Below are positions 27,145 through 35,576 of a DNA stretch of 64,000 bases, in pieces. Below the pieces are notes generated by a model that did no database searches, had not been told where the DNA came from, and saw nothing but the letters and a program-made list of their open reading frames with translations. Source of the DNA: Flavobacteriales bacterium (lineage in GTDB: Bacteria > Bacteroidota > Bacteroidia > Flavobacteriales_F > PHOS-HE28); NCBI GenBank assembly GCA_016710685.1, contig JADJVC010000006.1, positions 851,286 through 915,285 on the forward strand, in the 5' to 3' direction. Numbering within the stretch: position 1 is the stretch's first letter; each line of letters starts with the position of its first letter. The translations under genes and the position numbers were made by a program.

Positions 27145-27486
27145 ATGTCCACGATATCCACACACGTCCTCGATACCGCCCGCGGCATGCCTGCCCGAGG
27201 TATCCGCATCACGCTACAACGCTACGCCGGTCCGGATAAATGGGAAGACCTTGCCATGGGCAGCACCAACGCCGATGGCCGCGTACCGGACTTCCTGCCC
27301 AAAGACACCAAACTCGCCGAAGGCCAGTACCGCATGCGCTTCGACGTTTCGGCCTACTTCAGCGAGCACAAGACGAAGAGCTTCTATCCCTACATCGAAG
27401 TGGTCTTCGAACTCGGCGCGGATGGGCACTACCATGTGCCGCTGTTGTTGAGCCCTTGGGGGTATTCGACGTATCGGGGGAGTTGA
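27145..27486 (+). CDS. uraH: 5-hydroxyisourate hydrolase
   Basis: UraH (a transthyretin-related hydrolase, also called PucM) opens 5-hydroxyisourate made by PuuD to OHCU. The 113-residue length is normal. STHVLDTARGMPARGIRITL gives the N-terminal His of the active site. FYPYIEVVFELG, HYHVPLLLSPWGYSTYRGS and the terminal YRGS tetrapeptide are the family's diagnostic marks. I chose ATG 27145; a TTG nine bases upstream is unlikely. The stop is 44 bases from the DUF6986 gene. Confidence 0.95.
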   Translation: MSTISTHVLDTARGMPARGIRITLQRYAGPDKWEDLAMGSTNADGRVPDFLPKDTKLAEGQYRMRFDVSAYFSEHKTKSFYPYIEVVFELGADGHYHVPLLLSPWGYSTYRGS

Positions 27487-27530
27487 ATCTCGCCTCACAT
27501 TCTTTTCAATCACCTCCTCATTTGCATTCA

Positions 27531-28961
27531 ATGCCCTCCAGCATCCCAACCAAAGACAAGTCCCGCATCCTCGCCACCCTCGGCAAGGCCAACAAAGCCT
27601 TCCAGCAGATCTACCCCGGCGACAAGCCCGACCGCCAACCGGTGCATACCGTCTACGGCGGCGCGGATCTCTTCACTGCGGACACTGCGCAGAGGATGGC
27701 CAACGCCGCACTCAAGACCTTCACGGAGAATGCCGCCAACTTCACCGAGTTCGCCCGCGCCATAGAGTTGCCTGGTTATGACAAGCTGCCGAAGAAACCG
27801 GCCGACATCGCCAAGCTCGAAAAGCGTTTCGCGAAACTGACGCCCGCCAAGCGCAAGGACGAAACGGGCTGGCTCGCCTACGCCACCTACAACAAGGTGA
27901 TCCACAAGCTACGCACCGAAGCGCTGGAGGATTTCCGCATCGACTTCGAGGACGGCTTCGGCAACCGCAGCTGGGAGGAGGAAGACGCTACCGCCGCGCA
28001 GGCCGCCGTGGAAGTAGCGAAGGGCATGAAAGCGAAGTCGCTGCCGCCCTTCATCGGCATCCGCATCAAGCCCTTCACCGAGGACCTGAAGGAACGCGGC
28101 GCGCGCACGCTCGACATCTTCCTCACCGCGCTCGCCAGCAAGACCGGCGGCAAGCTCCCGAACAACTTCGTGGTGATGCTGCCGAAGGTGACGATCCCCG
28201 AGCAGATCACCGCGCTGGTGCAACTCTTCGAGGCAATCGAGGGCAACACCAAGATCGCCAAGGGCGCACTGAAGATGGAGATGATGGTGGAGACCACGCA
28301 GGCCACCATCGGCTCCGACGGCAGCAACCCGCTGCGCCGCTTCGTGCTCGCCAGCAAGGGCCGCATGATCGCCACGGCATTCGGCACCTACGACTACACC
28401 GCCGCCAACAACATCACCGCGAAGTACCAGGACATGGGCCACGCCGTCTGCGATTTCGCGCACATGATGATGAAGGTCGCGCTCGGCGCCACCGGCATCT
28501 GGCTCAGCGATGGCGCCACCAACGTGATGCCCATCGGTCCGCATCGCGGCGCGAAGCTCACACCCAAGCAGCGCGCGGAGAACAAGGCCGTGGTGCAGCG
28601 CAACTGGAAGAAGGCTTACGACCACACGCGCCACTCGCTCTGGAAGGGCCTCTACCAGGGCTGGGACCTCAACCCCGCCCAATTCCCCATGCGCTACGCC
28701 GCCGTCTACAGCTTCTTCCTGGAGAGCTACGACGATGCCGCCGCGCGCCTCAAAGCCTTCGTGGAACGCGCCGCCCGCGCCACGCTCACCAGCGATGTCT
28801 TCGACGATGCCGCGACCGGTCAGGGTCTGCTCAACTACTTCCTGCGCGGGCTGAACTGCGGCGCGATCAGCGAGGAGGAGGCGTTGGCCACCGGGCTCTC
28901 GTTGGCGGAGATCCGGACGCGGTCGTTCTTGAAGATCTTGGAGGGACGGAGGAAGAAATAG
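27531..28961 (+). CDS. DUF6986 family protein, HpcH/HpaI aldolase-like ('phosphoenolpyruvate kinase')
   Basis: The 476-residue protein matches from memory the family annotated DUF6986 or, misleadingly, phosphoenolpyruvate kinase. It has a TIM-barrel aldolase look. FRIDFEDGFGNR and KMEMMVETTQATI are the likely metal-binding acidic strands, as in citrate lyase beta and HpaI aldolases. IGIRIKPF, GRMIATAFGTYDYTAA and GIWLSDGATNVMPIGPHR follow the same barrel layout. Its place directly after uraH, in a cluster with no recognisable ureidoglycolate-breaking enzyme, suggests a role on ureidoglycolate or glyoxylate. That role is inference. A frame reading in from 27240 belongs to uraH sequence in another frame; ATG 27531 starts MPSSIPTKDKSRILATLGKA. 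Confidence 0.75.
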   Translation: MPSSIPTKDKSRILATLGKANKAFQQIYPGDKPDRQPVHTVYGGADLFTADTAQRMANAALKTFTENAANFTEFARAIELPGYDKLPKKPADIAKLEKRFAKLTPAKRKDETGWLAYATYNKVIHKLRTEALEDFRIDFEDGFGNRSWEEEDATAAQAAVEVAKGMKAKSLPPFIGIRIKPFTEDLKERGARTLDIFLTALASKTGGKLPNNFVVMLPKVTIPEQITALVQLFEAIEGNTKIAKGALKMEMMVETTQATIGSDGSNPLRRFVLASKGRMIATAFGTYDYTAANNITAKYQDMGHAVCDFAHMMMKVALGATGIWLSDGATNVMPIGPHRGAKLTPKQRAENKAVVQRNWKKAYDHTRHSLWKGLYQGWDLNPAQFPMRYAAVYSFFLESYDDAAARLKAFVERAARATLTSDVFDDAATGQGLLNYFLRGLNCGAISEEEALATGLSLAEIRTRSFLKILEGRRKK

Positions 28962-28964
28962 GTC

Positions 28965-29066
28965 GTTTGGGCGTGCCCCGCCTCAAATGCAGGCGGGTCC
29001 GGCTCTTCGGTCCAAGTCCTCGCGTGGATTACCACGCTCCGGGCTTTCCCCTTCGATCCGTCACGC
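28965..29066. repeat. Structured dispersed-type element between the DUF6986 and GIY-YIG-like genes
   Basis: CCCGCCT pairs with AGGCGGG (28978-28999), and GCGTGG with CCACGC around ATTA (29022-29037). The text GGGCGTGCCCC...GGGCTTTCCCCTTCGATCC follows a pattern I have seen as a repeated intergenic element in Bacteroidota genomes. The first hairpin could also end the DUF6986 transcript. Confidence 0.5.
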
Positions 29067-29120
29067 GAAATGCAGGGCATCCGGTCTACCGTTGAACTTT
29101 GGCCACCTAGAGCTTTTGAA

Positions 29121-29969
29121 ATGAACAGTCGTGGAAGGTCCTTGATGCATTCATCGACGTCGGTGATCCAGTTCATCGACCCGATTACCGGAGAAGGCAC
29201 ACCGGACGCAAAACCTCAGTATGATCCAGTGAATGCCCCGACGGACTTCAGCAGAATCCCTGACGAACGAGGTGTGTACATCTGGGGCATGAAGGTGCGT
29301 GTTGGCAGCGCGAACCATTTCGCTCCTTGGTGTGTGGGTGAAAGCGAACGACTGCGGAACAGGCTATTCAAGGACCACTACGGGAAGCTCTGCTCCAGTG
29401 GCAACCACAACGAAGAACTCTTCGACTTTAGCCGCGCAACCTACTCAGCGCAGGACCTTGTCGACCTTTATGTGAGCATGAAGCAGTACGATGACACCGT
29501 TAATCAATCTCGCTCAGGAATCGCGAAACTCCAGAACGCTTTGCTTGTGGACAAGCTCATCTATTGGCAGAATGCGCTGTTCTTCTACTCAAAATGCAAT
29601 ATTCCATACCCGGGTGGGGTGAACCGGATGAATCGGAGCCATCAGCAGGCGGTTTGTGCTAGTGGGCTCTTGGATAGCTTGAAGACCGCCGACGCCGCAT
29701 TGATCAAGAAGAAGATTCTCGATTGCAAGAGGAGCTTTGACCACCGCTTCTATTTCATCTACTGCGTCTTGAAAGGGGGTGAGAAGCTCGAACAGCCCGA
29801 GCATTCCACAAAGCAGGCGTTACGGCAGATCGGGATTTTCACCACTGCTAAGGGCCAGGGAGGATATCCCCGATTTCAGATTAACCTGCCCATATCCACG
29901 CCGTTCGTGCATGATCTGTGGGGGCCGGGGATGAGCGTCAGGACCCTCATTGAAGGACCTCGTCCCTAG
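29121..29969 (+). CDS. Uncharacterised protein with a GIY-YIG-like N-terminal segment
   Basis: The product is about 282 residues if it starts at ATG 29121 (ATG 29145 is also possible). Residues about 30-85 read RIPDERGVYIWGMKVRVG, then APWCVGESERLRNRLFKDHY. This resembles the GVY and Y-V-G halves of a GIY-YIG nuclease, with the Arg pair and a following His/Tyr. The rest (DFSRATYSAQDLVDLYVSMK, RFYFIYCVLKGGEKLEQPEH) is not recognised. GIY-YIG domains nick or cut DNA, but the metal-binding Glu is not certain here, so catalysis is unproven. The gene stands apart from the purine cluster in content and may be an acquired passenger. Confidence 0.55.
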   Translation: MNSRGRSLMHSSTSVIQFIDPITGEGTPDAKPQYDPVNAPTDFSRIPDERGVYIWGMKVRVGSANHFAPWCVGESERLRNRLFKDHYGKLCSSGNHNEELFDFSRATYSAQDLVDLYVSMKQYDDTVNQSRSGIAKLQNALLVDKLIYWQNALFFYSKCNIPYPGGVNRMNRSHQQAVCASGLLDSLKTADAALIKKKILDCKRSFDHRFYFIYCVLKGGEKLEQPEHSTKQALRQIGIFTTAKGQGGYPRFQINLPISTPFVHDLWGPGMSVRTLIEGPRP

Positions 29970-30018
29970 TTGGGATTAGTCACTGGTCCATCATAGCGCC
30001 GCAGAGCATGAGGCGTCC

Positions 30019-31777
30019 TCACTCTACCCCAAGGACACTCCGGATGTCCTCAACCTTCTTGGCCTTGGCGACCTCAGTATTCAACGCGGTCGTATCCGAT
30101 TGCGCAAGGAGCAGAAGGCGCTCCACCACTCGCTTGTACTCCATTACAGCCGAGTACTTGCTGCCGTCATCGCTGCTCAGTTCATATCTCTTGACTACGT
30201 CCTCCAAGACCTTCGAGGAACGCCTGTAGAGTTCTTCGCCCTTGGGATACTCAGTCAGTACGCCATCCGCTGTATGCACTTGCTTGGTGTACACAGCTTT
30301 GAACTCCATACTGTATCCTTTGAGCAGGAAGTCGGCGATCTCTTTCGGCGTTTGGTAGTTGTAATGCCCTACAAGATCCACCTTTACAATCCTTCCCTGT
30401 GCGTCGTAGTTACGCCAATGCTGCACGAAACCCGTGGATGCATAAATATGCTCGCTCACGAGTTTGCCTGATGCATCATAGCTGCGCTCGTAGCAGCAAC
30501 TGTTGCCTTTCGCATCGAGGCCATTTTCGGACTTCAACAGCCCTGTATCGTAGTAATCCTTTGATGTGCCCTTGCTTCGCGAATGTTCGTATTTGAGCGA
30601 CCCATTTCGAAGTAAGACATTTCATTCCCTGTTCGCCTGTCCTCCTCGAAAGTGAGAACTCCATCCTCATACACGCGATTGAATCCAACTACAAGGTCAT
30701 CCGCGTCCAGTTCCTGGTCCGAGACAAGTGTGTTCTTATCAGCGAAGCGCTGCTCCCTCTAATGCCTGTCGAGTTGTAGTGTATAACGGTAAGCGCACCA
30801 TTCGACTCGCCGAGGACCATGTCTCCTTTAGCTGTATACTCGATCGTACGATTTGAGCGGTTAGGATTAGGGGCGGCGATGTAAGATCTGTAGGCGTCTG
30901 CCGCTTTTGTACTATCAAGCAGACACGTTCTTCCCTCCTTACCACTGTGACACACCGGCCTGCCGATCACATTGTAGTCGAAGCTCCTGTACCCCTCGGT
31001 TCCACTCTCGCAAAAGCTGATACCGACAAGCTGCCCTGTACGATATGGCTCGTACTCGTATCGGATGGCACACGGCACAGTGTCGATCCGAATGCTCGTG
31101 ACTAGACGAGGGCCATCAGCCGATTGGAAGTAGGAGTAATGAACTCCATTGATGGTTTCCTCTGCGGGCTTACCGTCTTCAAAGTAGTTGTTCAGTGTTC
31201 CATGCTCAGTGTCCAACTCCTTCTGAAGTTGCCCATTCGGGTAGTAGAGCTTGGTTCGGATTTCGGCATCGTCGCGGTAGTACGAATCTCGGCACAAGAA
31301 CATTTTGCCCGCATTGAAGCACCATTGCTTGTAGACGCCGTTCATCGCACCCTCTGTGTACGTAATGATGTTGGTCACCTGACCAGAACCGTATTCATCA
31401 TACCCCTTCCACTCACCATGCTTCTTTCCCATCTTGTAGGAGCCTGCCTCATAGACGGCACCAGTCGTAGAGAACGACTTATATGGCCCGTTCTTCGCTC
31501 TGCTGGAGTTATCGACCTGATACTCGTACTTCACTTTTGTCCTGGCGATGTCGTAGTACTCACGGATAACTTCCTGACCGTTCGCAGAGAGTGTGAGAAC
31601 TAATGCAAGCAACGAGACGCAAGCAGGACGTTGCAGCTTTCGCCATGCGCGGATCTGCTTCATCGCTTCGGCATGACCTACGGTTTCGCCAGTATTGGCT
31701 TGGGCCAAGCTCTGTAGCACGTCTTTGCGCACTTTGACGGGTAGCTTCTTCCACCAGTCGCGTCTATCAGTGTTCAT
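30019..31777 (-). CDS. YwqK/MORN-like repeat protein, broken by two frameshifts
   Basis: Three frames line up into one protein of about 585 residues. The first (31777 to about 30750) has a hydrophobic segment near residues 52-66 and repeats such as YKMGKKHGEWKGYDEYGSG and YTEGAMNGVYKQW. A middle segment reads DKNTLVSDQELDADDLVVGF and RVYEDGVLTFEEDRRTGNEM. After another shift near 30604 comes SLKYEHSRSKGTSKDYYDTG, and the last frame continues KSENGLDAKGNSCCYERSYD to the stop at 30019. YwqK repeats form extended beta-solenoids, and the family label 'antitoxin' rests on one case. It sits between the purine genes and the xdh operon with no visible link to them. Fixing both indels restores one uninterrupted frame. 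Confidence 0.65.
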
Positions 31778-31804
31778 CGATCATCCGTGTCATCTGCGTT
31801 CCAT

Positions 31805-34053
31805 TCAGGCGTACCACCCCATCAAAACCTTCTCAGGAGTAAACGGCGCATCGTACTTCGCAACGTACTTCGGGTTGAACGCACGCACCGCGTTCTCGAT
31901 CGCGAAGTACACCCCGATGCCGTACATCAACGGCGGCTCACCCACGGCCTTGCTGCGCCGGATCGCCAGCGGATGGCCGTCGGTCGGTAGCGCCTCGATC
32001 GTGATCTCCTTCGGCACGCTATGGATGTCCGGCACCTTGTAGGTGCTCAGCGCGTTGCTGAGGAGCCTGCCTTTGTCGTTGTATACGATCTCTTCCATCG
32101 TCATCCAGCCTAGGCCTTGCACCAAACCGCCTTCGATCTGGCCGATGTCCACCGCATCGTTCATGCGCTTACCGAAGTCGTGTACCAGCTTCACGGCGTC
32201 GATGGCGTAGGTGCCACGGATGCAATCCACCGTGACCATCACCGCTGCGGTTCCATAGACGTGGTACGCGAAGGGGTGGCCCTTCTCCTTCGACTTGTCG
32301 AAGTGGATCTCCGGCGTGGCATAGTGGCCGCTCTCGCTCAGGTTCACGCGGTCCCAGTGGCAGGCGTGGATCAACTTCTTCCAATCAAGATCCGTAGGCT
32401 GGCCATTGTTTAGCAGAGCTTCGTTCACGATGGTGATCGCTTCCGGTGTGCTCTTCAACATGCGCGAAGCCTTCTCCTTGATCCGTGCGAGGATCGCGTT
32501 GCAGCCGATCTCCAACGCCTTGCCGTTCAGGTCGGCGGTAGCGCTGGCCGCGCTGGGACTGGTGTTCGCCACGCGCGTGGTGTTCGTGCTCTCCAGCTTC
32601 ACGCGCGATGGATCGATCGAGAACACGGCCGCCGCCACTTGCACCATCTTGGTGTTGAGGCCCTGGCCCATCTCCACGCCGCCGGTGCTCACGCCCACGC
32701 TGCCGTCCTGGTACACATGCACCAGCGCTCGCGCATGGTTCATCGGCGTATTGGTGAACGAGATCCCGAAGCAGATCGGCATGATCGCCATGCCTTTCTT
32801 GTGCGTCTCGTTCTTTGCGTTGAAGGCATCGATCTCCTTTTGCTGCTTGTCGAAGTCGAAGGTCTTGTTCGCTAGTTCCCAAGCAGGCGCGGCGTTCACG
32901 TGCTCCGCGATCTGGCCGTAGCTGAACTCGCTCCCTTCGTGCATCAGGTTGCGCTTCTGGATCTCCCGAGCACTTACACCCAATTTCTGTGCGGCCATGG
33001 CGATCGCGCTCTCGATCACGAACATGCCTTGCGGGCCACCGAAGCCGCGGAAAGCCGTATTCGGCGGCAGGTGCGTGCGACAACAGTAGGCCGTCACCTC
33101 CACGTTCGGGATGGCGTAGCTGTTCGTCGCGTGGAAGAGCGTGCGCTCCATCACCGCCGGCGACAGGTCAGCCGCTGCGCCTGCGTTCTGGTGGAAGGTG
33201 GCTTCGTACGCCACGATCTTCAGGTCCTTGTCGAAGCCGATCTTGTAGTCGCTGCTGTACGGATGCCGCTTGCCGGTCATGCGCATGTCGTCCATGCGGT
33301 GCATGCTCAGCTTCACAGGCTTTTTGAGGATGAACGCGGCCAGCGCAACCAACGCCGCCCAGGCCGAAGCCTGATCCTCCTTGCCACCGAAGCCGCCACC
33401 GAGACGGGTCACGTCCACTTCCACACGGTGCATGGGAATGCCCAGCACCCGCGCTACCGTGCGCTGCACAGCGGTAGGGCCCTTGTACTCGACGCGATAC
33501 GGATGCTGTCGTGCTCGGTGGGATAAGCGTAAGCACCCTGCGTCTCGATGTACAGGTGCTCCTGTCCGTTCGTATCAGCGCGGCCTTCAAAGACATGCAT
33601 GCAATCCGCCCAAGCCTTTTGCGTGTCGCCGAGCTTGAAAGTGCGTGGCGGAATGATCAGCTCTCCTTTCGCACGCGCTTCGCGCGGATCGGTGATCACC
33701 AGAAGTTCTTCGAGTTCAATGGTGATCAGTTTCCGCGCTTGGATCGCAGCGTCCTCTGAAACAGCCAGGATCAATGCAACAGGCATGCCCCAGAAGTGGA
33801 TCTCTTTTTCTACGAACAACGGTTCATCCGGTATGATGCCACCGATCTGATTTTCGCCAGTAACGTCCTCGTACGTAAGGATCCGAACAACACCCGGATA
33901 CGCTGCGGCCTTTGATACGTCCAGCTTTTTGATGTGCGCATGCGCTGATGGGGCATCATACGGCAACGCGTAGAGCGTTCCTTGCATCACCGGGATATCA
34001 TCCAGGTAGATCGAACGCCCGGTGACGTGGCCTGCGCCGTCGATGTTCTTCAT
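31805..34053 (-). CDS. xdhB: Xanthine dehydrogenase molybdopterin-binding subunit (one frameshift)
   Basis: XdhB carries the molybdenum cofactor and oxidises hypoxanthine and xanthine to urate, feeding PuuD. The first part (34053 to about 33488) begins MKNIDGAGHVTGRSIYLDDI and includes FVEKEIHFWGMPVALILAV. A one-base loss near 33488 (ACAAGG for ACACAGG) breaks the frame, and the second part (33469 to 31805) resumes at TVARVLGIPMHRVEVDVTRL. It contains GGGFGGKEDQASAWAALVAL, TAFRGFGGPQGMFVIESAIA, GVEMGQGLNTKMVQVAAAVF and GEPPLMYGIGVYFAIENAVR, including the cofactor Glu. The reconstructed length of about 750 residues is normal. It overlaps xdhA by four bases. Confidence 0.93.
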
Positions 34054-35519
34054 GTCTTATCCGCCGAAGCATTTGGCGAAGGCGCGGCCACCAGTTCCTT
34101 CAGCGTGAACGTCTCTGGGAACAGCTCCATGAAATGCGCGAAGAAGAGTTGGCGTAGCAGCAAACGTTTGTATTCCGCGGTACCGCGCGCATCGCTGATC
34201 GGTGCGATCTCGTCGTTCAACACATTGATCGCCGAACGAACGGTGTCTTTCGAGATCGGCCTGCCTACAAGGAACGCTGACGTGTTTGCCAGGTACTTCG
34301 GAACAGGCGCAACTCCTCCTGCGCTAACGTGCGCTTCTCGTATCGTATCGCCTCCCGCAGCATTGCGGGACATCTCCAACCGGATCGCACTGTTTACGCT
34401 GGCGATATCGAGGTAGGTGCGCTTGCTCACTTTCTCGAAGTGGAAGCGAGTGCTTTTTGTCGGCAGTTTGAAACGCACGGACCTCAGGCTCTCCTCCGAT
34501 GACTTGTCAAGCTGCTTGTAGCCCTTGTACATGTCGCGGAGCCTGATGGACCTGTCATTCCGGGCTTGACCCGGAGTCGCTGCACTTCCGAGTGCGATCG
34601 TACTATTCAACGCCAGGAAGAAGACCGTGAGGTCCCCGATCGGAGAAGCGTTCACGAAGTTGCCTGCAAGCGTACCCATGTTGCGGATGGGCGTGGAGGA
34701 GACGAGCAGCAGGTTCTTCTCCAATGAAGGGAAGAGCTTGTTGAGTTCAGCTGAGTTCAGCAGGTCCGCCGCCGTGCACGCGCCGCCAATGATGCACTGA
34801 TCGCCATCGATCCGAATTCCCTTCAGCGCTTCATCATTGAATACTGAACGCACCGGCGAATGGTGCATCGTGTCGTGTTTCTGCACATACAGGTCGGTAC
34901 CGCCCGCTAGGGTCGGGAAATTTCCCGCCTGTATGGGCGGTGCCGGTGCAATGGTCCTCAATCGATCCTTGATCCCTTCGAAGTATGCAGGCAGGAATCC
35001 GTTCTTCACCGACCACCCGATCGGGTCCTTCGCATCCTTCTTCGCCAGTTGATCCGCGATGATCGCTGCCGCACGTTCGATCGACTTGTAGCCCGTGCAT
35101 CGACAGATGTTTCCGTCGATCGCGCGAACGGCGAGTTCCTCGGTGACCGCCTCGCCAGACAAGCAGCAGCCGCTCAATGAAACGACGAATCCAGGTGTGC
35201 AGAATCCGCATTGCGTCCCGCTCTCATCCACCATCGCCTGCTGCACCGGCGAGAGATGGTCCATGTTCAAGCCTTCCACCGTTACGATGTGCTTGCCATG
35301 CACGTTCGCAAGTGCGAGCAGGCAGGAGGTCATGGACCGGTACTCAACTCGGTCGTCTTTCAATTCCCCAACGAGCACCGTACATGCCCCGCAATCCCCT
35401 TCGCGGCAACCGATCTTGGTGCCGGGCAAGTGCTCGTGGTAGCGGATCACATCGAGCAGCACCGTGCCTAGTGGAGCATCGGTGCGCACCGTTCGGTCGT
35501 TCAGAATGAATTCGGTCAT
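34050..35519 (-). CDS. xdhA: Xanthine dehydrogenase iron-sulphur/FAD subunit
   Basis: The subunit of about 489 residues passes electrons from the molybdenum site to NAD. The N-terminal [2Fe-2S] domain has GCREGDCGACTVLVGEL with the plant-type Cys pattern, and the second cluster domain has CGFCTPGFVVSLSGC and GNICRCTGYKSIE. The FAD domain has PTLAGGTDLYVQKH and LVSSTPIRNMGTLAGNFVNA. An odd in-frame stretch, GSAATPGQARNDR near residue 325, is the translation of a palindromic DNA repeat (34556-34578). I chose the start MTEFILNDRTV at 35519; the frame runs upstream to 35549. It overlaps xdhB by four bases (ATGA) and is 57 bases from the giant adhesin stop. Confidence 0.95.
   Translation of the reverse strand: MTEFILNDRTVRTDAPLGTVLLDVIRYHEHLPGTKIGCREGDCGACTVLVGELKDDRVEYRSMTSCLLALANVHGKHIVTVEGLNMDHLSPVQQAMVDESGTQCGFCTPGFVVSLSGCCLSGEAVTEELAVRAIDGNICRCTGYKSIERAAAIIADQLAKKDAKDPIGWSVKNGFLPAYFEGIKDRLRTIAPAPPIQAGNFPTLAGGTDLYVQKHDTMHHSPVRSVFNDEALKGIRIDGDQCIIGGACTAADLLNSAELNKLFPSLEKNLLLVSSTPIRNMGTLAGNFVNASPIGDLTVFFLALNSTIALGSAATPGQARNDRSIRLRDMYKGYKQLDKSSEESLRSVRFKLPTKSTRFHFEKVSKRTYLDIASVNSAIRLEMSRNAAGGDTIREAHVSAGGVAPVPKYLANTSAFLVGRPISKDTVRSAINVLNDEIAPISDARGTAEYKRLLLRQLFFAHFMELFPETFTLKELVAAPSPNASADKT
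34556..34578. repeat. Palindromic repeat inside the xdhA coding region
   Basis: TCCGGG and CCCGGA pair around CTTGA within GTCATTCCGGGCTTGACCCG. It is translated in frame on the minus strand as part of TPGQARND. The arrangement matches the intergenic palindrome at 9179-9205. Confidence 0.7.
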
Positions 35520-35576
35520 CGACGGGTACGGCTGGATCAACACCGCCAAGATAGAGCCCGAAGAAATCGTGGATGG

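Noticed and set aside
30019..31777. Toxin-antitoxin pair suggested by the YwqK family's usual label
   Set aside because: No toxin-like gene or separate partner is seen, and the frames join into one protein.
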